Made by a program: the position numbers and the translations under genes
Part shown: in pieces, positions 10,314 through 21,152 of the stretch
Numbering within the stretch: the first letter of the stretch is position 1
Layout of the letters: each line of letters opens with the position of its first letter
Assembly (NCBI GenBank): GCA_037042915.1
Contig: CM073193.1
Location: 868,001-932,000 of the forward strand
Direction of reading: 5' to 3'
DNA from: Auricularia sp. M13
Taxonomy: Eukaryota; Basidiomycota; Agaricomycetes; Auriculariales; Auriculariaceae
Length of the DNA stretch: 64,000 nt
Notes under the pieces: model-generated
What the model saw: the letters and a program-made list of their open reading frames with translations, nothing else
Told to the model about the DNA's origin: nothing
Databases searched by the model: none

Positions 10314-13300
10314 AGTCGAACTCGTTCAGTACGTCGAGCCAGCGGCTTTGCCGCGAAGACAACGATCTTTGGCTCATAAAGTACTGCAGGGCTTTGTGGT
10401 CGGTGCATATACGAAACCGCGCACCGTGCAGCATGCCGCGGAAGCGTTTCAACGACTCGACAATGGCGAGGAGCTCGAGCTCGTGCACCGGATAGTTCTG
10501 CTGAGCGGGATTGAACTTCCCGCTCCAGAACGCGCATACTTTGGCAGTGGCGAGGTCGTCACCTTGGCTGATATATCCGCTGCCGCCCGTCAAGCATGCG
10601 TCAGTTACTAGGTTGATCCAAGGTGCGTCCTTATCGTAGTTTATTGCGACTCGATGCTGATCGCGGTGTTCAGCTACGATTTTGCGTATATCGTCGAACG
10701 CGCGTTGCTCGGTCGCACCCCATCGCCAAGGCCGATTCACGCCAGTCAACGGCGTCAGAACGCCCATCGGGATTCGGATACCGGCGCAGTCTGGGGCGAG
10801 GAAGCCCACTGCGCCGAGGAAGCTCTGGAGGAGTGCCCGGCTCGTGGGCACCTTCCAGTTAGCGACCGAATCGACTTTATGTGGGTCCATTCGGATCCCC
10901 TGCCCGTCGATTATATGTCCTAGGATATTGATTTCTGCCGCGAATAGTTGCATTTTGTCCGCGCTCAAATAGAATTTGTTATCGCGCAGAATCTTGAATA
11001 CCGTACGGATGTGTTCGATGTGCTCCTCGAGAGTATAAGAGTAAATAATGATGTCGTCAAGGTAGACGTCCATCCACACGCCCAAATGCTCTGAGAAAAT
11101 GTGATTCATTAGCATCTGGTATGTCGCTGATCCGTTGCAGTCGCCGATTTGGAGAACTAAACTCTCCATCGTCCCGTCAGGTGTATTGAACAGAGTGCGG
11201 CTAACGTGCTCGGGCACGACGCGGATTTGTTCATAGGCGTCCTTGCCGTCTATGAGACTTCTCCACGGTCGCCGCACCACGCTCCGCAGTATCGTATCGA
11301 TATCTGGCAAGGGCGTGGCGATCTTCAAAGTATTCTCGTTTTGCGCGCGCTTGTCAACGACAGTGCGCATGCGCAGAACGCCGTCTCCTTTCGGCGGCTT
11401 CGGGATGATAAGCAGCGGCGTGCAGCTCGTCCCCGAGGCGAGTCTCCAGCGTCCAGTCGCAAGGTACGCATTTTTCTTTTCCGTCCACAGGCTTCTCATC
11501 GCTTCTGGACAGCGCGACGGACGCCAAGGGTATATCTTCTTCTCATCAATGAGAGGGATCGTGTGGTTAATCGCGCGCAGCGGCGGGAGCTCGGTGAGCC
11601 ATGCGTCCTTGCAGAGGTCCTCTGCCTCTTTCTTCAGTTGCTGACGCAAAGTCTCCAGACGTTCCTCGTTGATTATAGCGGCTGCGGCTGACAATGAGAA
11701 CGCCTCTGAGCCCTGAATCGGCTCAGGCTTCGCGTTCCCGATAACCACGCGCGTCGGGTTGAGACCAATGGCGACGGAATGTTGCCACATGAATGGAGTA
11801 CCTAAGATAAGATCATAGTTATCAAGGTTAGCCACGTCGAATCTTTTCTCGCATTCGATGTCCTGATATTTGAACTGCACAGAGACTTCGACGTTGATCT
11901 TCGAGCGCGATCCCTTGACCGCGAGCTGCACTGGAATGGGACGCTCCAGTGCTCTCACTTTCAGTTTGAGCTGGTCCACCAGTGTTGTGGACACGAAGTC
12001 CGCGAGGGAACCAGAATCAATTAGTACGCGAACAACCCGATCTTGTACACGCGCTTCCACTACTACCGGCCTGGGAACCATTCGGGATACACTTCTGAAC
12101 CGCATGGCTGTTCGCTCCAGCGGCTCAGAGGGTACCGGTTTCCTTATTCCACTACTGCCCGCTCGCCCCACGCCGACTGGACGCGAGGAACTCACGGTAA
12201 TCGCGTGACACGCGATCCCGCTGCGGGAGAAATGGTCAGCCTGGGTAGACGAAGTGACAGGCGCGGTACTCACGGGTTCCACAGTCGAATGGAGCTCGGC
12301 GCGGTGTAGAACTGCTGGAATGTTGATTCCCGCGGCCGCGATCTCAGGCGTCACGTGATAGTCAAGCCGCGTCTCCAGGTCGCGAACGAAGGTCTGTCCG
12401 CGGCTGCGCATAATCACGTAACGCTGATTGTCGACTCCAAGTTGGTGCGCTTGCTCGTTGGACATTAGCCGGAATTCGCCGTTGAGAAAGACTACAGCGT
12501 GATCGGGTGAGTAGTCCGGGTTTCTTTCGTTCGGAATACTGAGACCGCGTAGGCTTGCGATGGTTGGTCCATCGTAGCCTGCGTGTCTCTCGACGTGACG
12601 GCGCACGATCGCAGACACACGCAAGTCTCCGGCCAGGAAGTCGTCACGGTAGACTTCATAAGCATCACCGGTACCCCAGTCGTTCACAACGAACGAGTTG
12701 TTCTCTTCGTCGTAGTTGACCGTAAACCGGCGATCGACATGCATCTTCACGGTGCCGTCCAGCGAGGTGAGGTTTCCAAAATAATTCTTGAATTTACCGA
12801 TTAACACCTCCTCGACGATGTAGGGCTTGGCGTAGGCGAGCTCGTGCTCGCTCTCGGGGTGATCGATCATCAAGCGCATCCCCGCGAGCTGCAGCGCATT
12901 CTCGTCGCTGTACTCGCGCTCGTCACACGGGATCTCGTCTTGAAGTTCTACACGGTGAGCTCGAATGGCCTTGATCTTCGGTGCAAACGGTTTGCTGACG
13001 CGCGCAGCGCTCGATTGTAGAATCGCCGGGCGGCGTGCTTGCATCCGCGTGGGGCAGTTTCGGCTGAAATGCCCCTCGCTTTTGCAGATGAAGCACTTTC
13101 CCTCCGCCTGCAAGCGCGCTTTCTCTTCGGCGCTGAGGGCTTCGCGCCGTACGAACTGGCCGTCGCGCGAGCGTGGAGGGCCTGTGGTCGGTCCTCCTCT
13201 CGCACCTCCGCGGCCGTTGGATCCTCTGAACCCACCGCGGCCGCGACTGGACTGGAACCCGACAGCATTGCTGCGGATCCAGGTCTTCGGTCGCGAGGTG

Positions 13301-16300
13301 GGTCGTCCGACGGTGAGACTCGCATTTTGCACGCGCTGACGCCAGTTTGAAGCAGAACTTGATGCAGTCCGACCGTGGACGCGATCCGAGGTGTGCATCT
13401 GGCGGTCGACTCCCGCGCGAGCGCGCTCACCTTTCTCGAACTGCTCTGCAGCAGTCACGAGTTGGTCGAACGGGCTTTCGTCGATGTTGAAGCCGTAGTC
13501 GAACCACTTGGAGCGTATGTAACTGTGCACACCTTCCCATAACACCTGGATGAGCTGACGCTCTCCAATGTCAGGGAATCGTCGCGCAAGCACTTGGATA
13601 TCTCGCGCGAACTCGCGCACATCGCGTTGGCCTTGAGTCGACTGAGCAAATCGTTTGCGCAGCATGAGCTTGAAGTCCGATGGGAAGCAGTGGTCGAAGA
13701 GTTCATTAAAGAACTTTCTCATCGTCCACTTCTCCTCGGACAGGACGATATTGCTCATAAACCAGCGCAGCGCCTTCTCCGAGAGGAAACTCGACATCAT
13801 GGGTATTGCCCATTTGGTACGCACTCCGTTCAGTCGTTTCCACAAGTCGACCTCATAACACCACTGATCGTAGACGTCGACGTCCGCGCGTCCGTCGTAG
13901 ACGCGCGGTTGCTTGATTTTCATTTGAGAGACGAGCTTGCGCCGCGCGCGCAAGTCGTCCTCATCGTTGTCGGACTCGTTCCCGGACTCGTCTCCGGGAT
14001 CGCCGTCTCCAGGCTCTCCGCCAGCAGGCGGAGTCGGGTCAGAACCGCCAGGTGGCGGCGGCGGGCCTCCTTGCCCGCCGTTGTCGCCCGGGGAACCACC
14101 TCCCGGTGGTCCTCCTCCTCCTCCTCCACCGTTCCCACCCGATCCCCCTCCGTTCCCGCCGTTCCCGCCACCATGCCCATTCCCTGCTGGGTCAGAACTA
14201 GGTGGCGTTGGCGTTCGCGGCGCGTCACTGGGTCCGTTCGGCGGTCCAGCCGGCGGCTTCCCAGAGTCAGGAGGTCCGCGGCGAGCATCCCGCTCACTGT
14301 GCGGTGCTCCATACGCAGGGACGGACGAGTCGAGCGCGGCTGGGGTTGTTTTTCCCCAGCTTTGCTGACTAGCACGCACCTGCAACGGGTGATCGGTGAG
14401 AATAGATGGGAGAAGAGACGGGTAAGTGTCTCTGACCTTATTTCTTGCTGACCGACTGCTGACGGGGTATGCGACGTCGCCCGAATCAGAAGAGTCGCTC
14501 CGGAAGAAGGTGGAGCGCACCGGAGCACCTCCGCTGAGTGCCCCAGGCAGCCCTCCTGCCTCCGAGTAATAACCACCCGGCGGCGCAGCTCTTGCTCGCG
14601 GTGTCTCCGGGTTGGCGTTGTGCACGGTAATACTGCGCACCATCCCTCCTGACGGGAGAGGTACGTTTTTGCTTTGGGGAACAGGTGTAGTTTTTGCTGA
14701 CGCTTTCCCCCAGATCGGGATTCCTTGGCCGAACTGTGACTCGAGGGCAGCTGTCTTTGCTTGCACAACACCTTGCTGTTGCTGCGCAGTCGAGGCGAGC
14801 GACGAGCTTGCCTTCGTCCGCCGCAGAATACCCGGCGTGACCGGTGCTGGGTCGGCTTGATACGACGGCAGCGGTGACGACGAGTCGGCGAAGGAGAACC
14901 GGACTGACTTAGGCGTGGAGGTCGCTGTGGGTCTCTCCAGCGGGTCCACGCCTTTGCCTTTTCCCGGGCGTCCAGTGCCGATGGGATCAGGTAACGGTCG
15001 AGTCTTTGGCGAGGGAGACGTACGAGCGGCCTCGCTGTACGTCTTCGGTTTCGGTGGTGCCTGCACTGGCTTGACTAAATGCGCAGGTACCTCGTTGTTC
15101 GCGAATTTAACCAGGGCGGTCGCGGCCAGCGGCTTCGACTGCGTAGCGCATTCATTCACATAGCTGAGCCACTGGCGCAGTACCTCGACATGATGATCTG
15201 GGAAAATCCCGCTCATATATGCGAGCGCGGGATCCAGTCCCTCATCATGGTACTTGTTCAGCGCCGACTCGCTGAACCTGCGCAGCTTCTTTACATATGC
15301 GCTGACCGACGTCACAGGTTCCTCGCCAGGCAGCAACGGCTGCGGTTCGGGCGTCGAGCGGGGGCTTGACGGCGCAGTGGCTGGTTCACTGTTAAATGGA
15401 CCAGTTGTTGCGCCACTTGTCGTCTCGCTCGGAGCGACGAGAGAAGGCACCGCGCTAGTCGCCCGAGACGATGGGCGACTGCTTGGTCCTTCTTCTTTGT
15501 CACTTTCGACGGCGGGTAGGTCCTGCACATGTGTAGGGTAAGTTTCTCCTTCTGTTACCCACGGCTCAATTCTGACCGAGTGATCCCCGCTGTTGTAGTG
15601 CGCGTACCACGGAGGGAAATCCTGCGGTCCCGAGATGGTCGGCACGGGGATCACTTCGCTAGCTTGCTTCGGAGGTGAGCCTTTCTTGATTTTGGTAACC
15701 CATCCGTCGGCGTCGACAATGGTTCCTTCACCAACTGTTCGCCAAGTCGGATTCGCGCCTGCGTCTCCCGACGTGCGCGTGCCGAACTTGACAGTTGGCT
15801 CAGCTGCCATTGCTGACGACTGTATTCTCGGCGGGCTCGTCCTTTCTGAGCCCGGCGGGTCTGCTGTCGGCGGCTTTGGTGCAACTCCGGGATCTGCCGG
15901 AGTTGCAGCAGCAGGCAACTGGATCGCGCCGCCGCCAGTTACAACCGTTGCCGTTCCCTCTGGCGCAGCTGGCACTGGCCGGATTGGCCCGTGCGGCTGC
16001 GCCAGGGGTGAAACGCGGGGTACTGACGGTGTTGTAGGCGCAGTATCTGGGTCGGCCGTGCGGAACGATGCGTCCGCCGCCGAATCCGTCGATTTATCTG
16101 CTGCTAGCGGGAACTCGAAGTCCCCGACTAGTTTGCTGACATGAATGGACCCCGCTTCGCTCAGCGGGGTCAACGGCGACATGGGTGCGGTGCGCGACGC
16201 AGCAGGTGTCGCGGGCGCAGAGTCGCCGGCGTTCGATGCTCCAGCTGGTTTGGCTGGGGTCATCAGACCTTCCCAGGACTCCCGTCTCGCCGGGGAGTCC

Positions 16301-16479
16301 GCATCCAGCATAGCGAACACGCGGCGCGCTGGAATGCGCGGCGTCGCCAGCCGAGCAATCGTGTCACGCAACTCGCGGACTCGATTGTGCAAAGGGGTCG
16401 GTCCTCCCGGGAGCGACCCGGGGGCGCGAGTGTCTTCGTCACTCGCGTACGAACGTCTTCCAGAACGGGTCTTGACCAT
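10096..16479 (-). CDS. Gag-protease-reverse transcriptase-RNase H polyprotein (Gypsy)
   Basis: One open frame of 2127 codons from ATG 16479. Order: long Pro/Ser/Gly-rich N terminus, a retrotransposon gag capsid region (about 855-1010), a CCHC knuckle CFICKSEGHFSRNC (about 1128), an aspartic protease with VLIDSGS (about 1483), reverse transcriptase with YLDD active site (about 1803) and the IDGKDAYEQI motif, and RNase H with VTDACLTGG, HELELLAI, TDHKAL and FADALSR. It ends with a short tail after RNase H and has no integrase, which continues in another frame. No internal stop, so potentially active. Confidence 0.95.
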   Translation of the reverse strand: MVKTRSGRRSYASDEDTRAPGSLPGGPTPLHNRVRELRDTIARLATPRIPARRVFAMLDADSPARRESWEGLMTPAKPAGASNAGDSAPATPAASRTAPMSPLTPLSEAGSIHVSKLVGDFEFPLAADKSTDSAADASFRTADPDTAPTTPSVPRVSPLAQPHGPIRPVPAAPEGTATVVTGGGAIQLPAAATPADPGVAPKPPTADPPGSERTSPPRIQSSAMAAEPTVKFGTRTSGDAGANPTWRTVGEGTIVDADGWVTKIKKGSPPKQASEVIPVPTISGPQDFPPWYAHYNSGDHSVRIEPWVTEGETYPTHVQDLPAVESDKEEGPSSRPSSRATSAVPSLVAPSETTSGATTGPFNSEPATAPSSPRSTPEPQPLLPGEEPVTSVSAYVKKLRRFSESALNKYHDEGLDPALAYMSGIFPDHHVEVLRQWLSYVNECATQSKPLAATALVKFANNEVPAHLVKPVQAPPKPKTYSEAARTSPSPKTRPLPDPIGTGRPGKGKGVDPLERPTATSTPKSVRFSFADSSSPLPSYQADPAPVTPGILRRTKASSSLASTAQQQQGVVQAKTAALESQFGQGIPIWGKASAKTTPVPQSKNVPLPSGGMVRSITVHNANPETPRARAAPPGGYYSEAGGLPGALSGGAPVRSTFFRSDSSDSGDVAYPVSSRSARNKVRDTYPSLLPSILTDHPLQVRASQQSWGKTTPAALDSSVPAYGAPHSERDARRGPPDSGKPPAGPPNGPSDAPRTPTPPSSDPAGNGHGGGNGGNGGGSGGNGGGGGGGPPGGGSPGDNGGQGGPPPPPGGSDPTPPAGGEPGDGDPGDESGNESDNDEDDLRARRKLVSQMKIKQPRVYDGRADVDVYDQWCYEVDLWKRLNGVRTKWAIPMMSSFLSEKALRWFMSNIVLSEEKWTMRKFFNELFDHCFPSDFKLMLRKRFAQSTQGQRDVREFARDIQVLARRFPDIGERQLIQVLWEGVHSYIRSKWFDYGFNIDESPFDQLVTAAEQFEKGERARAGVDRQMHTSDRVHGRTASSSASNWRQRVQNASLTVGRPTSRPKTWIRSNAVGFQSSRGRGGFRGSNGRGGARGGPTTGPPRSRDGQFVRREALSAEEKARLQAEGKCFICKSEGHFSRNCPTRMQARRPAILQSSAARVSKPFAPKIKAIRAHRVELQDEIPCDEREYSDENALQLAGMRLMIDHPESEHELAYAKPYIVEEVLIGKFKNYFGNLTSLDGTVKMHVDRRFTVNYDEENNSFVVNDWGTGDAYEVYRDDFLAGDLRVSAIVRRHVERHAGYDGPTIASLRGLSIPNERNPDYSPDHAVVFLNGEFRLMSNEQAHQLGVDNQRYVIMRSRGQTFVRDLETRLDYHVTPEIAAAGINIPAVLHRAELHSTVEPVSTAPVTSSTQADHFSRSGIACHAITVSSSRPVGVGRAGSSGIRKPVPSEPLERTAMRFRSVSRMVPRPVVVEARVQDRVVRVLIDSGSLADFVSTTLVDQLKLKVRALERPIPVQLAVKGSRSKINVEVSVQFKYQDIECEKRFDVANLDNYDLILGTPFMWQHSVAIGLNPTRVVIGNAKPEPIQGSEAFSLSAAAAIINEERLETLRQQLKKEAEDLCKDAWLTELPPLRAINHTIPLIDEKKIYPWRPSRCPEAMRSLWTEKKNAYLATGRWRLASGTSCTPLLIIPKPPKGDGVLRMRTVVDKRAQNENTLKIATPLPDIDTILRSVVRRPWRSLIDGKDAYEQIRVVPEHVSRTLFNTPDGTMESLVLQIGDCNGSATYQMLMNHIFSEHLGVWMDVYLDDIIIYSYTLEEHIEHIRTVFKILRDNKFYLSADKMQLFAAEINILGHIIDGQGIRMDPHKVDSVANWKVPTSRALLQSFLGAVGFLAPDCAGIRIPMGVLTPLTGVNRPWRWGATEQRAFDDIRKIVAEHRDQHRVAINYDKDAPWINLVTDACLTGGSGYISQGDDLATAKVCAFWSGKFNPAQQNYPVHELELLAIVESLKRFRGMLHGARFRICTDHKALQYFMSQRSLSSRQSRWLDVLNEFDFEVMYIPGETNKFADALSRLYSEDKAGTVRAPSELIYEENDTDDEPALQSNAVGLTWRARVALAVSAGADWS

Positions 16480-16759
16480 TTTTAATGAGTTTTTATTTGT
16501 TTTCGAATTCGAGTTGAGATTTGAAACTGAGATTCGAGGCTGAGACAGATTTAGAGAAGAAACCGAGATTTGATTTGAGATTTAAGAGAGACTTGAGAGG
16601 TTGAGAGTTGAGATTTGAGGGAGTTGAGAGTGATGGTGAGAGTGAAGTGAGTTGTTTGAGGTTGAGGTTGAGATTTGCTGAGAGAGTTTCTGCATGCAGT
16701 GTGATCAGTACTGTATGCAAGGGTCATAAATGCAAAACAGAGAAGTTTCATTCAAAAAA
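16480..16759 (-). other. Leader of the retrotransposon
   Basis: 280 bp between the 5' LTR and the gag ATG. Much of it is an imperfect repeat of TCAAATCTCAACTC-like units (purine-rich on the plus strand, 16500-16680). No ORF of note. Confidence 0.6.
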
Positions 16760-16933
16760 TGTAAGGCCAAACGGCCATGAGTGAATAGTGAGAACCAATA
16801 AAGTCATTACTCACCGATGGCTTTGGGCCTTGAGACAATATTGAGAGCTGCTTGAGCTTGTTTCTCACTCAGGAATGAATGGGAATTGGCTCTGTTAAGC
16901 AGACTGAGGACTCTAGGATAGCTAAAATACAGA

Positions 16934-16941
16934 TATTTATA
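16934..16941 (-). promoter_or_regulatory. LTR TATA box
   Basis: TATAAATA on the minus strand about 575 nt into the 5' LTR, the expected place for a U3 promoter, leaving roughly 175 nt for R and U5. Confidence 0.5.
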
Positions 16942-17322
16942 CTAAAAACACAGTTGGAGTCATGCAATGGCTCCTGACTCGGATTCCACAGCTATCCCGG
17001 TCCACCTGTGACTCGGGATAGCCTCTGCCGGTCGTACTCGTCATATCCCGCACTCCAGAGAGGCGGGATACTCGGAACCGACGGCATGAAACTGACTGCG
17101 GCGGCGCGCTATCCCGCAGCCGGGGCATACGCGCCGCGCCGGCATCCTCAACTCCGGTCCCGAGCTCTCCGCAGCTCAAAGGACGCGCGTCCCGTTTCCG
17201 AACGCAGACGCGTGTCCTCGGCCGGCTCGAGATCTGGAGTTGGTCCTTCGGGTTGAGACTGTACAATCGAGCAGGAGCGACAGCATTGGGCTAAGTCGCG
17301 AACTACCCATACCAAAGGCTTA

Positions 17323-17376
17323 TTGGTCCAGTGGTTAAGTTGCCCGATTGTTGTTACCATGTCATTAGTTCGATTC
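17323..17376 (+). promoter_or_regulatory. tRNA-like A and B boxes inside the 5' LTR
   Basis: Identical to the pair in the other LTR (A box 17323-17333, B box 17368-17376), antisense to the retrotransposon genes. Confidence 0.5.
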
Positions 17377-17514
17377 TGAGCTGGGGTAATGTTTTATTGC
17401 AAATCCGAACAAGTCTTGTTACAATCTCAAATGCCGCGCAAGTCTATCCTAGTTCCCGGGTAAGCAAGAACTGGATAACTATCAGTCAGCGGCAAGGAGA
17501 GAGCGGGCGTTACA

Positions 17515-17519
17515 GGCGC
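17515..17519. repeat. Target-site duplication, right copy (GGCGC)
   Basis: Matches 5773-5777. Confidence 0.9.
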
Positions 17520-19941
17520 TCGCACACCGAGGCGTGGAGTTTGACGCGCACTGATCATGAAACGCCGGGCGCAGTGCTCAGTCTGACACGGCGCGCGCTC
17601 TGGCATTGCGCGGATACTCCGTCCTGCTCAGCGCGGAGTCCGAGTCAGCTAGGCCTGGCCCGCGCACTCTGGGCGGGAATTACGCGCACGCACCCCGCGC
17701 GCGCGTCCACAGTTCCCAGGGCTTGTCCTCCGTGTCGCGCACACACGCTCGATGAACATCAACTGCCGACTGGCGCAAGGCTCAAGATTCAAGGATCCGG
17801 CCAGAACGGACGCGCAGCAACGAGCCTTCAATCTTCAAGAAGTGCCTGCCGACATCGGTGTCCCACAGTCCACAGTCTAGAGTGCCAGTTTCTCTGTTTT
17901 GCACGCGCGAATAAGGACGATCGCCGACCAACCGAGATCAAGAGGCCGAATGCGCATCGCGGTGCAGGATACGTGTGATGCGGTGGGATACTTGTGCGCG
18001 ATGCCACCGTTCATTGTCATTGTCGGTTCAATCGTCGCCTATCCCGCTCCACCGTGTGCGCTGGCAACCGCGCGCAGCCTGGGTCGTGCTGGCGACCGAC
18101 ACCTGCCGTGTGCAGTGCCGCTCTGCAGAAACTTGGACCTTGGAGGTGCATCGGTTCGCGCAGGTCCGTTCCAGAGCCAGGTCGAATCATCAGTCGTGAC
18201 GAGCCCATGAGTCAAGTACAGTACGAGCGAAAGCCTCCTAAGTAGCTTCATAGACCGACCGCGGCGCAAACTCGAGCTGTTGCCAGTGCTCCCATGTAGT
18301 CGGACGCCATACACTCGGGAAACAGGACGAAAGCGTCCATACCGAAGGCGTCGTCGACTGGCAATTGAATACCGGATCCCGCGACACGCGCACGCTGAAA
18401 AATCCAAACAACTCCAATTGCACTTAAAGTGGATGAGAGCGTGTGGCAGAGGGGGTTCGCAATGGTGTATCCAGCTCCGAAGCGGAGCCCCCCAGCAGGA
18501 CGCCGTGGATGACTGGAACAGAACGCTGAACGGCAGACCAGAATGCGAAGAGTCGGGTGGCCCTGCAGGCTTGTATTTTGCCGCGCGCACGGATATGTAC
18601 TGTAGGTAGGCCGCACAACTTCAGTCAAGGCTCCCTATGCCACGGCGGTATGTAGAGGGCTGGAGAAGAGGCTGCTTCGAAGAGTCTGAGTCTGGAAGAG
18701 ATCTTCAAGTTGTTGCGTCTTTGAGGAGTTCATAAGTTACTACTGAACTGGGCTGAGGCGTAGCTCCGTAGGAAGACTAGTAGCGGTACTGCTGCAACGA
18801 CTGGCTGGCTGCGGCATCGTCACGCGTGCGTGTCGGGGTCGGAGGGAAAGCGTGTTCAAACCCCGCTCGAGTTCTCGTGAATACGAACCCTTGAAGTTGA
18901 ACGTTGAACAGGATCAGCAGTACGCTCTCAAAAAAAAAAAAAAAAACACTTCTGGAATCTGCCTTTGCGAGGAACTACTCGACTTGGGCCCTGGAACGTC
19001 GAAATGCGAGCATTCGGCCACATTCGAGTTTCTCCGCGTGCAGCACTCTCATCGAGTCTGACACTACTTATCTTCCAACATCCAACAAAGGATACATAGA
19101 ATCCTCATCTTGTGTGAGGTGGCAAGTCTATAGTACTTATGATCACTCTGCCGCTTGCTCCAATTGGGCGCCGCAAGTTGAACCATTCTACAGCCATTGA
19201 ATGGCCTGGGTGCTCGCTTACTCGATGATAAATGGGAACGCATCGTGAGACTGGGGAGTGCCTTAGCCAGGTGCATCGTTACAGACGACGAGAAGGCCTC
19301 AAACTTATCGCAGTTTCGTTGCGCGCGACAGTGACTCTTGTCCTTTGCCAGTCACGGTGGGGATCCGACGAGCCAGAGCTTCCTATGTTTCCCGCGCGGC
19401 AGTCGGACAAGTTGACGGAGCTGAGACCACAGCAAGCTGCACATGGCAAGTCGTCTGCGAATTCTTCGTTCCTATCGACGAAAAAAATCAACAAAAAAGG
19501 GCAGCGTGCGCCAGATTGTGGGAAGGACGATGTAGCAGTTAACCATGTCTTTATGCACACACGTCTTCTCGAGGATGCAGCTGTCGTCGAGAAGCGCCGA
19601 GAAGAGCAGAACGTCAAACTTCTCGCCAGAAGATCGCACGGATAATGGAATACAGCGTGTGGATGTGCGAAAAGTGAAACGTCGCTCGTGCAGTGGAAAG
19701 CGAGAGTTGGTCCTGGTGCTGGCTCTGAGTTTTCGACAACCGCGGATATTAAACACGCCAAAGATTTCAGTCAAAGCTGTGTGGGTATTGGGGAAAAGAG
19801 GCAGGCTGGGCTGGGAGGGATAGAGAACTTGAGAACACCACCAATAACGGACGAGGGAAGGAGGGAAGGCGCGGTCGGCGCATTCAAACCCAGCCTCCGA
19901 CTCTCCCTCTCCAATCTCGAAGCACACCTTCGCTTCCGCCA
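17520..19941. other. Gene-poor stretch
   Basis: About 2.4 kb. I see no convincing coding region on either strand; open frames are short and overlap without splice-consistent continuity. It contains an A17 run at 18930-18946. It may hold degenerate repeats but none that I can name. Confidence 0.5.
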
Positions 19942-20471
19942 TGCCCGTGCCGTGGGAAGCACTCATCCCCTTTGGTGCGCGCAACCATTTATACTCCTAT
20001 TGCTATGGTTGCCGACTGTCGCAGCGTTGTTGACGACGATGTTCGGCGCGGCGGGCACGCTGTTCGGCGGCGCGCAGCGCATGCAGAACCAGGGCAAGGT
20101 GCGCGCGGTCTAGCTCTGTCTGTAACGAGCTGACGGATTCTCTTGCCTGTCTATTTGCTTCTTTCTGTGCGACTACTCCTCGTGATCACTCCCCTCCACG
20201 CCTTGCGCCGCGTTTCGCATTTCTCTCTCTCGCGCATATTACGACGACAGTTGCCGCGCTACGGCCTGGACACATGGGAAGAGATGATGATGGAGCGCGA
20301 CCGGCGGCTGACGGGCCACATACGCGGGCAGACGGTGCGCCTTGCTCATCGTTGCTGCATGCCAACTCCGAGCTCAATAATCATGATCATAACTCGCAGA
20401 GCAACCCGGTGGCGCCCAAGGAATTTGCGACCAACAGCGTGTGGTACACGAAGCCGGTGTCTAGCAATTGA
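19942..20471 (+). CDS. NADH dehydrogenase (complex I) MWFE subunit, NDUFA1-like
   Basis: Four exons, 19942-19975, 20025-20098, 20251-20334, 20400-20471, phases consistent, 87 residues. The N terminus MPVPWEALIPF and a hydrophobic segment LLTTMFGAAGTLFGG give the single membrane anchor typical of this accessory subunit; the tail PRYGLDTWEEMMMERDRRLTG and NPVAPKEFATNSVW matches the fungal NDUFA1 pattern in order and length. It is an accessory subunit of mitochondrial complex I in the inner membrane. It converges with the next gene (stops 40 bp apart) and lies about 0.7 kb from a second complex I gene. Introns open with GTGCGC. Confidence 0.88.
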
Positions 20472-20511
20472 ATACAAATACTGTACACTCTGGCAATCGC
20501 ATCGCATTTTG

Positions 20512-21065
20512 CTATATCACCTTGCGCTTGTTCGGATTCGGGACGGGCGGGGGCAGCATGGGCATCGGCTCGTCCTCGTCGTCCTGGCTGATGGCAGGGA
20601 TGGAGACGACGACTTTGAAGTGTCCTACCAGCCGTATCCTCAGCCAATGCTCTAATTCATTTGCAACGAACTCACCATCTGGATCGCGAAACATAAGAAA
20701 CACATCCTCCCAATTATACAGCACCTCCTTAACAGTCTTCTTCTCGTCGAGCTTCTCATACTTGCCCGCGACGCGCCGGCCGCGCGCGTCGCGCTCGCAG
20801 CGGGCGAGCGAGATGTCCGCGGGCTTGAGCGCGGCGACGTCGAGGGAGTCGGGCAGCGTGTCGAGGCGGCCGGCGTACTGCGCGAGCGCGGAGAGCACGC
20901 GCGGCGGGAGCGAGGACACGGGCGCCGTGGCGGGCGTCGCGAGGTGGATGACGAGCTTGTACGCGCGCACCGCCAGGTTGTACACCGGCGGGTCGCGGCG
21001 CGGCGGCTGGGCCGTGGGCGTCAGCGACGGCGGCGAGCGCGAGAAGACGGGCCGTGTAATACCAT
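20512..21065 (-). CDS. Unrecognised conserved-looking protein
   Basis: Minus strand. Best model: exon 1 is only the ATG (21065-21063), then a 56-nt intron with a CTGAC branch point (21062-21007), then exon 2 from 21006 starting PPRRDPPVYNLAVRAYK. Inside exon 2 a 51-nt segment starting GTGAGT and ending TAG, after codons for FRDPDG, has perfect intron signals, is a multiple of three and has no stop; spliced, the protein would read DPDGHFKVVVSIPA, which I prefer. Length about 147-164 residues, acidic Pro-rich tail ending PNKRKVI. No membrane segment or known motif. Divergent from the NDUFA8-like gene with 87 bp between the start codons, and convergent with NDUFA1. Function unknown. Confidence 0.6.
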
Positions 21066-21152
21066 CAGTGCGAGTGCGGATGTGGCGAGAGAACCGTGAC
21101 CAATGAGCTGAGCGGAGTTTCCACTGTCAGGACAAGTTCAAGACCGTTCCGG
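21066..21152. promoter_or_regulatory. Short divergent promoter
   Basis: Only 87 bp separate the start codons of the unrecognised minus-strand gene and the NDUFA8-like gene, so they must share promoter sequence. No TATA box seen. Confidence 0.5.

Larger units (their letters stand above)
5778..17514 (-). mobile_element. Complete Ty3/Gypsy chromovirus LTR retrotransposon (11,737 bp)
   Basis: Bounded by LTRs at 5778-6534 and 16760-17514 and a GGCGC target duplication. Transcribed on the minus strand, so the right LTR is the 5' LTR. Order along the element: leader, gag-protease-RT-RNase H in one frame, integrase with chromodomain in an overlapping frame, then an extra spliced ORF before the 3' LTR. 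LTR copies differ by one 2-nt indel and I saw no substitution, implying recent insertion. It sits about 370 bp upstream of the truncated chitinase gene. No obvious TGG-type tRNA primer site follows the 5' LTR, whose downstream flank reads TTTTTTGAATGAAAC. Confidence 0.95.
16760..17514 (-). repeat. 5' LTR (755 bp)
   Basis: Same sequence as the other LTR apart from loss of two bases near 17154. In element direction this is the promoter copy. Confidence 0.95.

Noticed and set aside
13937-14771. Pro/Gly-rich frames opposite the gag region
   Set aside because: Antisense of the low-complexity Gly/Pro segment of gag; no independent support.
17520-19940. Possible genes in the stretch after the retrotransposon
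   Set aside because: Only short unrelated frames; no splice-consistent continuity, no motif.
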